DNA from: Frigidibacter sp.
GTDB lineage: Bacteria; Pseudomonadota; Alphaproteobacteria; Rhodobacterales; Rhodobacteraceae
Length of the DNA: 64,000 bases
Reading direction: 5' to 3'
Assembly (NCBI RefSeq): GCF_030695035.1
Contig: NZ_JAUYTT010000008.1
Span: forward strand, 310,001 to 374,000
The position numbers were made by a program, and so were the translations under genes. A model generated the notes under the pieces. It was not told where the DNA came from. It worked only from the letters and a program-made list of their open reading frames with translations, and ran no database searches. Within the stretch, counting starts at the first letter, position 1. The number at the start of each line of letters is the position of its first letter. Positions 7,625 to 16,622 of the stretch are shown one piece after another.

Positions 7625-9814
7625 TCAGCCGCCGCAGCTGCGGCGCGCCGCAGTTGCCCGATTGCCCGAGCCGAAGCCGTTCAGCACCACCGAAAGGTCG
7701 ATATCGGTAGTGGGGCGTACACTAGTCGAGGATGTGAAGCGGCGCGAGAGGGAAAGATCGAAGGTGACGCATTCGGTGGCATATTGCAGCCCAAGCCCGG
7801 CGCGGGCGGCGCGTTCGGCCTCGAAGTCATAGCGGGTTTCGATGGCGGCGGCCCAGGCATCGGTGATCGCCCAGTCGGCATCGAGCGTCCATTCCGAGGT
7901 GGGTACGGTGCGCGCCTCGGCCAGATCTTCCTCCAGCCAGATGTAGGACGATCCGATCCCGTAGCTGTCCGTGCGCCACGAGAACCGCAATTCCTCGCGC
8001 GAGAGGTCGAACTCGTCATTGAAAATCGCGCGATTGGTGACGGTCAGCCCGCCGGAGCCAGCATATTGCGTGGCCAGCAGCCAGTCGGAGGTGGCGCCGT
8101 CAAGGCCGCTGGAGGTGTTGAACTGGCCGAGGTTCTCGGGCCGCACCACCCGCCCCAGCGTCAGCGCCAGCGAGCTGCCATCCACCGCCTGCCGGGTGAC
8201 GGAAAAGCCCAGATTGGCGCGCAGCCCCGCCTCATGCGCATCGGCGCCGGGGAAACGGTCAAGCGAGAAGAGGTTGCCCTCGTCAAACTCCACCAGCACA
8301 GAGTCCTCATTCGGCACGACGTCGTCGGCGGCATCCTTGGGGCTCCAGCCGATCTGCACCACCGGCTCCACCACCCAAGAGGCGGCGCCCGCGCTGCCCG
8401 CGCGCATGAACGGCCAGCGCAGTTCCACCGCCGCCGCCGGGGTCACGCGGGTGACGTTGCGGTCATAGGCCGGGTCCTGGCTGATGCGGTAGATATCGGC
8501 GGTGATCTCGGTCAGGCCGGCAAAGACCATGCCATTGTCCAGCACCCAATTGCGCCGCCAGTCGGCGCGCAGCGAAGCGCGGGCGACATCGCGCCCGTCC
8601 ACCACGCCGTCGCCATTGGCGTCCGTGTCCTCATCCGACCAGCGCCGGTGGCTGTGGGTCTGGAAGCGCAGCCCGCCCTCGCCGCCGATCAGTGCGGGGG
8701 CAAATCGGCGGTGCCAGGTCACGTCGCTGACCAGCGTCGGCAGGGTCGAATTGTCCTCGCTGTCGCGCAGCGAGCGGTAGTTGACTACGCGGCCAAGGAT
8801 GTATTCGTTGCGCCTTGTGCGGGTGATCTCCACCCCCGTTTCCAGCCGGTCCTTGTTGTCGAGCCCGTAATCGCTGGGATAGGCCTCGTCCGACACCATC
8901 TCGATACCGAAGTTCAGCCGGTAGCCTTCCGGCAATGCAAAGCTGCCGGTTCCGAACAGATAGGCGCGGGTGCCGTCTTCCAGATCATCGCGGCTGACAG
9001 CGCCGTTCAGCTCTATGCTGCCGGTGCGGAAGGCCTGACGATAGCGCAGCTCTACCGTCCGCGTCGCGCTGGTCGAGACATAGGGTGTGACGGTCAGGTC
9101 GCGGCTGTCGCCGATCGGGATGAAATAGGGCAGCTTGATCCCGGTGCCGAGGCCGGTGGTGGTGCGGATGCTGGGGATCAGGAACCCGGGCGAGCGGTCC
9201 AGCGTCGGGTCCGGCATCCGCAGCATCGGGAACCAGAACACCGGCAGGCCTACCACACGGAACTGGGCGTTGTCGAAGTAGAGTTGCTGGGCCTGCTCGT
9301 CATGCACGACACGGCTGGCGCGGATCTCCCAGACCGGGATCGGGTTGCTGGCGCAAACCTCGCAGGACGAGGCGCGCACCCTTGTAGCGCGGTTATAGCG
9401 GCCCGACACGCGCGAGATTTCGGCGGCGGCGATCTGCAGCTGGCGGTCGAGCACGATCCGCGCGCCGGTCAGGATGCCGTTGGTCAGGTCGGCCGACAGC
9501 TCTGCCGCCGAGGCCAGCAAGATCGTGTCGCCGCCATTCTCGACAATGGTGATCGGCCCCTCGATCTGCAGACGTTCGGTGGCGGGGTCATAGATCAGGC
9601 TTCCGGCGGTCATCCGTGCGGTACCGTGGAACACCTCGACCGAGCCTGCCGCCGTCAGCCGCCCATCGGCATCGATGAACACGGTATCTGCGACCAGCGT
9701 GGCGGGGGCGCTGCCGGTCTGCGCCTGCGCCACGGCAACAGGGGCAAGGCTCAGCGCCATCGGCGACACGCTCAGCGCCAAAGCGGCGGTAAGGGCCTTG
9801 AACGCGCGGCGCAT
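7625..9814 (-). CDS. lptD: LPS-assembly outer membrane protein LptD
   Basis: Outer-membrane beta-barrel that inserts lipopolysaccharide into the outer leaflet. The 729-residue protein has a signal peptide (residues 1-30, ending VAVAQAQ), an OstA/LptA-like jellyroll at about 40-145 (FIDADGRLTAAGSVEVFHG) and a long C-terminal barrel. Cysteines occur at 151 and 154 (CEVC) and at the extreme C-terminus (SCGG), so the disulfide arrangement may differ from E. coli. The ATG overlaps the lptG stop by ATGA, so translation of the Lpt parts is coupled. Confidence 0.94.
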   Translation of the reverse strand: MRRAFKALTAALALSVSPMALSLAPVAVAQAQTGSAPATLVADTVFIDADGRLTAAGSVEVFHGTARMTAGSLIYDPATERLQIEGPITIVENGGDTILLASAAELSADLTNGILTGARIVLDRQLQIAAAEISRVSGRYNRATRVRASSCEVCASNPIPVWEIRASRVVHDEQAQQLYFDNAQFRVVGLPVFWFPMLRMPDPTLDRSPGFLIPSIRTTTGLGTGIKLPYFIPIGDSRDLTVTPYVSTSATRTVELRYRQAFRTGSIELNGAVSRDDLEDGTRAYLFGTGSFALPEGYRLNFGIEMVSDEAYPSDYGLDNKDRLETGVEITRTRRNEYILGRVVNYRSLRDSEDNSTLPTLVSDVTWHRRFAPALIGGEGGLRFQTHSHRRWSDEDTDANGDGVVDGRDVARASLRADWRRNWVLDNGMVFAGLTEITADIYRISQDPAYDRNVTRVTPAAAVELRWPFMRAGSAGAASWVVEPVVQIGWSPKDAADDVVPNEDSVLVEFDEGNLFSLDRFPGADAHEAGLRANLGFSVTRQAVDGSSLALTLGRVVRPENLGQFNTSSGLDGATSDWLLATQYAGSGGLTVTNRAIFNDEFDLSREELRFSWRTDSYGIGSSYIWLEEDLAEARTVPTSEWTLDADWAITDAWAAAIETRYDFEAERAARAGLGLQYATECVTFDLSLSRRFTSSTSVRPTTDIDLSVVLNGFGSGNRATAARRSCGG

Positions 9815-10908
9815 CAGCCATCCTCCAGGTGCAGCAACAGCCCAAGCGAGAACAGCACCGCCGCGGCCGGCGGGCTCCAGGCGGCAAGGGCCACCGGGAT
9901 CTGCCCGTTCTCGCCCAAGACTTGCGCGAAATTCCGCAAGAAGAAAATCGCGAAACCGGCACCCATGGCGAAAAGCACCATCAGCCCGGTGCGGCCAAAG
10001 CGGGCATGGCGCATGGTGAAGCCCGCCCCCAGCAGCACCATTGCCGCCAGCAGCAGTGGCAGCGCCAGCTCCATCTGCAGCCAGACCGCGTGCTTGCGCG
10101 CCGAGAAGCCCGCGCCCTCCAGCCCGTCGATAAAGGCCGGCAGATCCCAGATCGGGATCGATGAGGGCGTGCCGAAACTGTCGCGGATGCGGTCGGCCGT
10201 CAGGTCGGACGGGATGGCCAGCGTGTCATGAAACTGCGCGTCACGCTCGGGGTTCTCGGCATCCCCCAGCCGCCATTCCTTGACGTTGTGCAAGGTCCAG
10301 GCGCCGTCGGCCAGCCGGGCAGTCTCTGCCTCCAGCCGCAAGGTTGGCCCTGCCTCGGGCGCGAAGGACAGGAAGGTCGCGCCGTAAAGCTCTGTCCCGT
10401 CAAGGTTGGCGCGGTCGGCGCGGATCACCGATTGCCCTTCGGGCCCGCCCTGGCGCAGCCACAGCCCCTCACGGCTGATCGACAACACGCTCTGCTCGCC
10501 CAGCTTGTAGCGCGAGGCTTCCACCTCATACTGTTTCGAGGTGGCGGCGACGATGGGGTTCATCACCGCCACCGCCAGCGCGCCGATCACGAGGGCGGTC
10601 ACCACCGGCGCCACCAGCGTGCGCATCGCGGAGCGACCGGCAGCGCGGATCACCACCAGTTCGGACGAGCGGGCGAGGGCGAGGAACAACGCAATCGTGG
10701 CCAGGATCACCACCAGCGGCAAGATGTGGTAGAGCCCCGCCGGCACGTTCAGCGCCGCCAGCCAGGCCGCTGCCCCCAACCCGCCGCCGGTTTCAAAGCG
10801 CCGCACCTGCTCGACCATGTCCACCATGAACATGATGCCGAAGAACACGCCGAAGACGCCAAGGAACATCGTGGCAAAGCGGCGCGCGATATAGAGCGAG
10901 AGGGTCAT
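9814..10908 (-). CDS. lptG: LPS export ABC transporter permease LptG
   Basis: One of the two inner-membrane permeases of the LptB2FG transporter, which extracts LPS from the membrane. It has 364 residues and the YjgP/YjgQ layout: N-terminal helices (LYIARRFATMFLGVFGVFF), a periplasmic beta-jellyroll in the middle and three C-terminal helices. The start MTLSLYIARRF overlaps the lptF stop by ATGA, and the stop overlaps lptD. A longer frame exists upstream but would overlap lptF. F and G are assigned by gene order and sequence type. Confidence 0.92.
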   Translation of the reverse strand: MTLSLYIARRFATMFLGVFGVFFGIMFMVDMVEQVRRFETGGGLGAAAWLAALNVPAGLYHILPLVVILATIALFLALARSSELVVIRAAGRSAMRTLVAPVVTALVIGALAVAVMNPIVAATSKQYEVEASRYKLGEQSVLSISREGLWLRQGGPEGQSVIRADRANLDGTELYGATFLSFAPEAGPTLRLEAETARLADGAWTLHNVKEWRLGDAENPERDAQFHDTLAIPSDLTADRIRDSFGTPSSIPIWDLPAFIDGLEGAGFSARKHAVWLQMELALPLLLAAMVLLGAGFTMRHARFGRTGLMVLFAMGAGFAIFFLRNFAQVLGENGQIPVALAAWSPPAAAVLFSLGLLLHLEDG

Positions 10909-12032
10909 GCCGCGCCCTCGGCCACATGTGCGCGGATCCGCCGCGGCCGCGCCGCCAGCCAAAGAAGGCCCGCCGCGAGCGCAGAGCCCACGACCACCGG
11001 CAGATAGGCCAGCGGCCAGAGTGCTTCATCGCTTTGCGCGGCGCTGGCACCGACATTGGACAGCATCTGCACCACGATCATCAGCACCACTGCCACCGCG
11101 ATCTGCCGCCAGACGCCAAAGCGGCTGAAGCTGCCGGTCAGCAGTGCCGAAAAGCCGATCACGGCAAAGACGGCGGCGGTCAGGGGCTGGGAAAAGCGGG
11201 AATGGCCCTCGGCCAGAAACACCGCCCGGGATTCGCGGGCGGTTTCCAGTTGCTCGGGCGTGGGGAACAGCAGCACGGGGGTGGAAAACTCGCGCAGGTC
11301 ACGCCGGCGGGCGGTGGCTTGGGTGATCAGCGCGCCGATGTCATAGGTGAAATCGTCAAAGCGGGTCACGAACAGCCGGTTGCCCTCGGCCTGCAGGGTC
11401 TGCGCCATGCCCTCGAACATCACCAGCTTGGGACCGGTCTCGGCCTTGATCAGCAGCGCGCGTTCGGCGGTATAGGTCGTGCGCTGCGTCTTGTCGCGCG
11501 CGTCCGACAGGTAGATGTCCAGCAACTCGCCGTTGAGCGTGATCTCGCGGATATAAAGCGTGATGCCGGCCGCCGGGTGCTGGAAGCTGCCATCGACCAG
11601 AAACTGCGCTGTGATGTTCTCGGCGATCTCGGTGCGCCGTTCGGCAAGGCCGGTGCGGCTGGCCGGCACCAGCACATGCGTCAGCACCGACAGAAGCACT
11701 GCCACGGTCAGCCCGAAGGCCACCGCCGGCCGCGCCAGCCGCCAGGGCGAGAAGCCGGTGGCCTGCATCACGACCAGCTCGCTTTCGGCAGAGAGGCGGT
11801 TGGTGACATAGACCGCGGCGGCAAAGGCCGAGACCGGCAGCACCATGCGGATCACATTGGGCAGGGTCAGCGCGCTGAACTCGAGGAAGACCCAGGCCGA
11901 CTGGCCATCGGCGATCAGCTGCTCGAACAGCCGCACCGCCTGGTTGATCCAGTAGACCGAGACCAGCACGAGCGAGAAGAAGCCGAACAGAGTCAGCAGT
12001 TGCGACAGCAAGTATCTGTCGAATCTGGACAC
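10905..12032 (-). CDS. lptF: LPS export ABC transporter permease LptF
   Basis: Second permease of the LptB2FG lipopolysaccharide exporter. It has 375 residues, beginning MSRFDRYLLSQLLTLFGFFS, with six predicted membrane helices around a central periplasmic domain (about residues 130-265). The ESELVVMQATGFSPW segment in the first cytoplasmic region is the usual coupling-helix area that contacts the LptB ATPase. It is the first gene of the six-gene minus-strand cluster, so the main promoter should lie in the 12033-12383 intergenic region. Confidence 0.92.
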   Translation of the reverse strand: MSRFDRYLLSQLLTLFGFFSLVLVSVYWINQAVRLFEQLIADGQSAWVFLEFSALTLPNVIRMVLPVSAFAAAVYVTNRLSAESELVVMQATGFSPWRLARPAVAFGLTVAVLLSVLTHVLVPASRTGLAERRTEIAENITAQFLVDGSFQHPAAGITLYIREITLNGELLDIYLSDARDKTQRTTYTAERALLIKAETGPKLVMFEGMAQTLQAEGNRLFVTRFDDFTYDIGALITQATARRRDLREFSTPVLLFPTPEQLETARESRAVFLAEGHSRFSQPLTAAVFAVIGFSALLTGSFSRFGVWRQIAVAVVLMIVVQMLSNVGASAAQSDEALWPLAYLPVVVGSALAAGLLWLAARPRRIRAHVAEGAA

Positions 12033-12383
12033 CTGTGCTGTCTCCCCCGCTGGTCTGGCCCCCTCCTAGCCCAATCGCCGGGCCGGGAAAAGGGAGTGTC
12101 TTGGGGCAGGGCAGGCACAGCAGAATTTCGTCGACGGCCGAAATTCTGGGTGGCGCTTCTTGCTGGCCGAGCGCGATGCGGGCTTTGAGCAGCTGGCTCG
12201 AACTTGAGTGATGGCCGGGAAACTGGCATCTGGCCAAGCCCGGACCTGCGGGCTAGTGTCCGCCAAAGGCCCGCCCGCCGCCGGAAGCCACCCCGCCATG
12301 CCATCCGGCCGGGCCGCCCGCCAGGCAAACCGGACCGCCACCCAAGGCACCCAGATTTCAGACCGCAGAGCAAAGGCAGCACC
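12033..12383. other. Divergent intergenic region between lptF and pepA
   Basis: 351 bp with no convincing gene; reading frames here are shadows of the neighbouring genes. It should hold the promoters for lptF (minus) and pepA (plus), but no clear -35/-10 pair stands out. Its one clear structure is the inverted repeat at 12121-12148. Confidence 0.6.
12121..12148. repeat. Perfect 10-bp inverted repeat with 8-bp spacer
   Basis: CAGAATTTCG (12121-12130) and CGAAATTCTG (12139-12148) are perfect reverse complements separated by TCGACGGC. It is AT-richer than its surroundings and lies between divergent genes, so it could be an operator or a dispersed palindromic repeat. There is no T-run to suggest termination. 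Confidence 0.7.
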
Positions 12384-13862
12384 ATGACCGCACCCGTCGC
12401 CATCCATTTCCGCGAAACCGATGTCGAGGCGCTGGCCGGCCATCCTGGCCGCATTGCCGTGCTGCTGCCCGAGGGCGGCGCGCTCGATACCGGGGCCAAG
12501 CGGCTGGACCGGGCGATGAAGGGGGCGCTGTCGCGCTATGCCGCCAGCCCGGCCTTCGGCAAGCTGAAGGCGGGCGAGGGCGCGGATCTTGGCTACCCCG
12601 CGGGGCTGGCCGCCGAGGCGGTGCAGGTGATCCGGCTGGACCGCAAGGCAAGCGTGGAAGACGCGCGCAAGGCCGGCGCCACCATCGGCAAGGCCCTGAC
12701 CGAGGCCGGTGCGCTGGTGCTGGCGGGCGGCCATGCCCGCGCGGCCGAGATCGCGCTTGGCCTCGCGCTGCGCGCCTATGACTTCACCGCCCACAAGACC
12801 GCCGAGCCCAAAGTGCTTGGCGAGGTCACCTTCATGGTCGCCAAGCCCGAGGCGGTGGCGGCCGAGGCCCGGCCGATGGCGGCGCTGGCCGAAGGGGTGT
12901 TCTTCACCCGCGACCTGATCAACGAACCGGCCAACGTGCTGACCACCTATGATTTCGCCGCTAGGCTGGCGGCGATGCACGAGCTTGGCCTCGATGTCGA
13001 GATCCTCGAGGAGGAGGAGCTGACCAAGCTTGGCATGGGCGCGCTTCTGGGCGTGGGCATGGGATCGGAAAGCCCCTCCAAGGTGGTGGTGATGCAGTGG
13101 AACGGCGGCGGCGACGAGCCCCCGCTGGCGCTGGTCGGCAAGGGCGTGGTGTTCGACACCGGCGGCATCTCGATCAAGCCCGCGGGCGGCATGGAAGAGA
13201 TGACGATGGACATGGGCGGCGCCGGCGTGGTGGCGGGCGTGATGCGCACGCTGGCGCTGCGCGGGGCCAAGGCCAATGTGGTGGGGATTGTCGGCCTCGT
13301 CGAGAACATGCCCGACGGGCGCGCGCAGCGACCGGGGGATGTGGTCCGTTCGATGAAGGGCGACACCATCGAGGTGATCAACACCGATGCCGAGGGGCGG
13401 CTGGTTCTGGCCGATGTGCTTTGGTACGCGCAGGACCGCTTCAAGCCCTCGGGCGTGATCGACCTTGCCACCCTGACCGGCGCGATCATCATCGGCCTCG
13501 GGCATGAGAATGCCGGGGTGTTCTCCAACAACGACGCCTTCGCCGGCGCCTTCCTGAAGGCGGCGAAGGCCGAGGGCGAGGGCGCCTGGCGGATGCCGAT
13601 GGGCGCGGCCTATGATGCCAAGCTGAAATCCCGCATTGCCGACATGATGAATGTCGGCGGCCGCCCCGGCGGCGCGATCACCGCGGCGCAGTTCCTGGCG
13701 CGGTTCATCAAGGAGGGGATGCCCTGGATCCACCTCGACATCGCCGGGGTGGCTCTGCCGCCCGCGGAAACCGCGCTGGCCCCCAAGGGCGCCAGCGGCT
13801 GGGGGGTGATGGCGCTGAACCGGCTGATCCAGGATGGCTACGAGCCGGCCGACAAGGCCTGA
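12384..13862 (+). CDS. pepA: Leucyl aminopeptidase (M17 family)
   Basis: Dizinc or dimanganese aminopeptidase that removes N-terminal residues from peptides in the cytoplasm. The protein has 492 residues. The M17 signature NTDAEGRLVLADVL begins at residue 333, and GKGVVFDTGGISIKPAGGM carries further metal ligands. The start MTAPVAIHFRET was chosen over an upstream in-frame ATG because it gives family length. In E. coli PepA also binds DNA at Xer sites; nothing here shows this. It is followed 7 bp later by holC, a common pairing. Confidence 0.95.
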   Translation: MTAPVAIHFRETDVEALAGHPGRIAVLLPEGGALDTGAKRLDRAMKGALSRYAASPAFGKLKAGEGADLGYPAGLAAEAVQVIRLDRKASVEDARKAGATIGKALTEAGALVLAGGHARAAEIALGLALRAYDFTAHKTAEPKVLGEVTFMVAKPEAVAAEARPMAALAEGVFFTRDLINEPANVLTTYDFAARLAAMHELGLDVEILEEEELTKLGMGALLGVGMGSESPSKVVVMQWNGGGDEPPLALVGKGVVFDTGGISIKPAGGMEEMTMDMGGAGVVAGVMRTLALRGAKANVVGIVGLVENMPDGRAQRPGDVVRSMKGDTIEVINTDAEGRLVLADVLWYAQDRFKPSGVIDLATLTGAIIIGLGHENAGVFSNNDAFAGAFLKAAKAEGEGAWRMPMGAAYDAKLKSRIADMMNVGGRPGGAITAAQFLARFIKEGMPWIHLDIAGVALPPAETALAPKGASGWGVMALNRLIQDGYEPADKA

Positions 13863-13869
13863 GGCCTTC

Positions 13870-14325
13870 ATGCCGGCCCTCTTCTACCAGCTGACCCGCT
13901 CGACCCTCGAGCAGACGGCCGAGACGATCCTGCAGCGCGCGCTGAAGCAGGGCTGGCGCGTAACCCTGCGCGGCAGCGATGTGGGGGTGCTGGCGCGGCT
14001 CGACGCGGCGCTGTGGGTGGGGGATGAGGCGGGGTTCCTGCCGCATGGCCTTGCGGGCGGGCCGCATGACGCCGATCAGCCGGTGCTGCTGACCACCGGG
14101 CCCGGGCTGCCCAACGATCCGCAGGCGCTGATGGCCATCGGCGGCGCGCCGGTGGAGGCGGGCGAGGTGGCGGCGCTGAGCCGGGTGTGGATCCTGTTCG
14201 ACGGGGTGGATCCGGTGTCGTTGGGGGCGGCGCGTGCCCAGTGGCGCGAGCTGACGGCCGCCGGGGCTTCGGCGCAGTACTGGAGCGAAGAGGGCGGCGG
14301 CTGGGAGAAGAAGGCGGAGCGGTGA
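13870..14325 (+). CDS. holC: DNA polymerase III chi subunit
   Basis: Chi subunit of the clamp loader, which with psi links the replisome to single-strand binding protein. It has 151 residues, starting MPALFYQLTRSTLEQTAETI. The WRVTLRGSD, LDAALWVGDEAGFLPHG and WILFDGVDP segments match the HolC fold. The start lies 7 bp after the pepA stop, which supports cotranscription. A dispersed repeat follows it. Confidence 0.92.
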   Translation: MPALFYQLTRSTLEQTAETILQRALKQGWRVTLRGSDVGVLARLDAALWVGDEAGFLPHGLAGGPHDADQPVLLTTGPGLPNDPQALMAIGGAPVEAGEVAALSRVWILFDGVDPVSLGAARAQWRELTAAGASAQYWSEEGGGWEKKAER

Positions 14326-14367
14326 GCGCTTGGCCGAGGCCGGGCGTTGCCCCCGGACGTTGCCAAA

Positions 14368-14416
14368 GCCGGGGGCCAGCCCCCCGAACCCCGGGATATT
14401 TGGACCAAAACGAAGG
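14368..14416 (+). repeat. Dispersed hairpin / GGGATATTTGG element, copy C
   Basis: GCCGGGGGCCAGCCCCCCG hairpin followed by AACCCCGGGATATTTGGACC and AAAACGAAG. It is oriented with holC, which ends 42 bp upstream, and lies before the acetyltransferase gene. Confidence 0.75.
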
Positions 14417-14546
14417 GGAAGGGGGCGGCGGCCGGGCAGTGGCGCGCTCTCGCTGGCGTGAGGGGGGCGGCGCAGAATCCCCGTGACCCTCTCACCGGAA
14501 GCCGGTAAGCGGGAACAGGATTGTGACAGCAGACCGGACCCCCCAC

Positions 14547-15002
14547 ATGACCGCCTTCCCGCTTGAGATCCGTCCGCTGGTGCCTGCGGATCAACAGGAC
14601 TGGTCCCGGCTCTGGACCGCCTATCTGGCCTTCTACAGCACGGTGTTGCCGGCAGAGGTTCATGCCACGACCTGGGAGCGGCTGCTGGGGGATGGGTTCT
14701 ATGACCCGCGCGGGATGATCGCGCGGCAGAACGGGCAGGCGGTGGGGCTGGTGCAGTTCCTGTTGCATCGCAGCGGCTGGAAGATCGAGCCTGTGACCTA
14801 CATGCAGGACCTCTATGTCGAACCCTGGACCCGCGGCACCGGTGTTGGCCGGGCGCTGATCGAGGCGGTCTATGCCGAGGCGGACCGGCTGGGGGCGCCT
14901 GCCGTCTATTGGCTGACCAACGAGGGAAATTATACCGCACGGCAGCTTTATGACCGGGTGGGGGTGCAATCGCCGTTCCTGCGCTACAATCGCCCCGCAT
15001 GA
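14547..15002 (+). CDS. GNAT family N-acetyltransferase
   Basis: A 151-residue acetyltransferase with the GNAT fold; substrate unknown. The acetyl-CoA binding motif A is visible around residues 90-105 (DLYVEPWTRGTGVGRALIEA), and the C-terminal YWLTNEGNYTARQLYDRVG resembles GNATs acting on small molecules or protein N-termini. The ATG at 14547 (MTAFPLEIRPL) is preferred; an in-frame GTG at 14523 is the alternative. Its stop overlaps the next gene by ATGA. Confidence 0.82.
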   Translation: MTAFPLEIRPLVPADQQDWSRLWTAYLAFYSTVLPAEVHATTWERLLGDGFYDPRGMIARQNGQAVGLVQFLLHRSGWKIEPVTYMQDLYVEPWTRGTGVGRALIEAVYAEADRLGAPAVYWLTNEGNYTARQLYDRVGVQSPFLRYNRPA

Positions 15003-16423
15003 GCATTGCCGCACCCATTGCCGGTTTGCGTGCCGCACTGATTCTGGCGCTGGTTTTGGCCGGATGCGCGCCGGCGGGTCCGCATGTCTCGACCCTGCGC
15101 GCCACGCCGGTCAGCTTCCCCAATGCCGAGCCGCTGCCGCCGATGCGCCAGTTCGGCGCAACGCGGCCGATGCCGGTGCTGCGCCCCAATGCGCAGATCG
15201 CGCGGGACTTTCTGGAGCTGAGCTTCCAGATGGAGAGCGGGCGGGAATTGCCGGTGCTGACCCGGTTCGAAGGTCCGGTGGCGCTGCATGTCCGGGGCAC
15301 CGTGCCGCCCACCGCCCGCGCCGATATCGACAAGCTGGCGGCGCGGCTGCGCACCGAGGCGAAGATCCCGCTGCGCGTCGTCGCAGGCCCGGCCCCGGCC
15401 AGCGGCAATGTGATCGTGGTGGAGTTCCTGCCGCGCGCCACGATGCAGGCGCTGGTGCCGGAGGCGGCCTGCTTCGTGGTGCCGCGCGTCAGCAGCTGGG
15501 ACGAGTACCGCGCCGCCCGCCGCTCGGCCCTGCTCGACTGGGCGACGCTGACGGTGCGGCAGCGCGCGACGGTGATGATCCCGTCGGACACCTCGCCGCA
15601 GGAGATCCGCGATTGCCTGCATGAAGAGGTGGCGCAGGCGCTCGGCCCGCTGAACGACATCTACCGCCTGCCCGATTCGGTGTTCAACGATGACAATTTT
15701 CACGCGATCCTGACCGGCTTCGACATGCTGGTGCTGCGGCTTTACAACGCGCCCGAGTTGGCCAGCGGCATGACCCGGGCCGAGGTGGCGGCGCGGTTGC
15801 CGGGGCTGCTCGCCCGCGCCAATCCGCGCGGCGGCAGCGCGGCGCAAAGCGCGCCGGCCGATCCCACGCCGCGTCCTTGGATCGACGCGGTGGAGCGGGC
15901 GCTTGGGCCGCGCGCATCGGACTCGGCGCGGCGCGAGGCGGCGCGGCGGGCGGTGGCGATCGCGCAGGCCTCTGGCTGGACAGATGCCCGCGCCGGTTTC
16001 GCCTGGTTCGCACTGGCGCGGCTCAGCCTGTCGGGCGATCTGGAGACCGCCTTCACCGGCTTCCTGCGCGCCGCGCTGATCTACCGCTCGCGCCCCGGGA
16101 TGGAGATTCAGGCGGCCCATGTCGACATGCAACTGGCCGCCTTCGCGCTGTCGGCGGGGCAGGCCGAGGATACGCTGACCTTTGTGGATCGGTCGCTGCC
16201 GGTGGTGGCGCAGGCCGAGAATGCGGCGCTTCTGGCCACCTTGATGCTGCTGCGGGCCGAGGCGCTGGAGCTTCTGGGGCGGGCGTCGGAGGCACGGGAG
16301 GTGCGGCTGGACGCGATGGGATGGGCGCGCTATGGCTTCGGCCCGGAGATCGAGGTGCGCCGCCGGGTGGCCGAGATTGCGGCGCTGTCGCCGCGGGCGC
16401 GGACCGCTGCCGCGGCGCAGTAG
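14999..16423 (+). CDS. DUF2927 family lipoprotein
   Basis: A 474-residue exported protein. A lipoprotein signal ends in the lipobox LVLAGC with Cys23, so it is probably anchored to a membrane on the periplasmic side. The DUF2927 domain covers roughly residues 60-245 (DFLELSFQMESGRELPVLTR, then CLHEEVAQALGPLND). The C-terminal part is helical and alanine-rich, resembling TPR-like repeats. The CLHEEVAQALG segment resembles a metalloprotease-type HE motif, but activity is unproven. It is translationally coupled to the acetyltransferase. Confidence 0.75.
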   Translation: MSIAAPIAGLRAALILALVLAGCAPAGPHVSTLRATPVSFPNAEPLPPMRQFGATRPMPVLRPNAQIARDFLELSFQMESGRELPVLTRFEGPVALHVRGTVPPTARADIDKLAARLRTEAKIPLRVVAGPAPASGNVIVVEFLPRATMQALVPEAACFVVPRVSSWDEYRAARRSALLDWATLTVRQRATVMIPSDTSPQEIRDCLHEEVAQALGPLNDIYRLPDSVFNDDNFHAILTGFDMLVLRLYNAPELASGMTRAEVAARLPGLLARANPRGGSAAQSAPADPTPRPWIDAVERALGPRASDSARREAARRAVAIAQASGWTDARAGFAWFALARLSLSGDLETAFTGFLRAALIYRSRPGMEIQAAHVDMQLAAFALSAGQAEDTLTFVDRSLPVVAQAENAALLATLMLLRAEALELLGRASEAREVRLDAMGWARYGFGPEIEVRRRVAEIAALSPRARTAAAAQ

Positions 16424-16448
16424 GTGGGCGCAGGAAAGGACTGACTGC

Positions 16449-16613
16449 ATGATCGTGCTGGCCGGATTCGTGATCGGGGCGCTGTGGGGCGGGTTTCTGG
16501 CCCGCCGCCGCAAGGGCAACCGTTTCGACATTGCGCAATATGCGCTGTCCTTCGGCATCGCCTTCGCGCTGCTGGCGCTGTTCGTGGCGATCTTCCTCGA
16601 CCGCCTGACCTGA
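16449..16613 (+). CDS. Small membrane protein, 54 residues
   Basis: A 54-residue protein with two hydrophobic segments (about residues 1-15 and 29-50) separated by a basic turn, ARRRKGNRFD, giving a helical hairpin with the loop on the cytoplasmic side. Similar tiny proteins in Rhodobacteraceae are sometimes labelled apolipoprotein acyltransferase, but nothing here supports that enzyme. It lies 25 bp after the DUF2927 gene and 9 bp before the vWA gene, so it is probably part of that operon. Function unknown. Confidence 0.6.
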   Translation: MIVLAGFVIGALWGGFLARRRKGNRFDIAQYALSFGIAFALLALFVAIFLDRLT

Positions 16614-16622
16614 GGAACGCCG

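Noticed and set aside
6920-10231. A 1103-residue plus-strand open frame opposite surA, lptD and lptG.
   Set aside because: It is a high-GC shadow: no domain is recognisable, composition is His/Gln/Arg-rich, and the minus-strand genes are clearly real.
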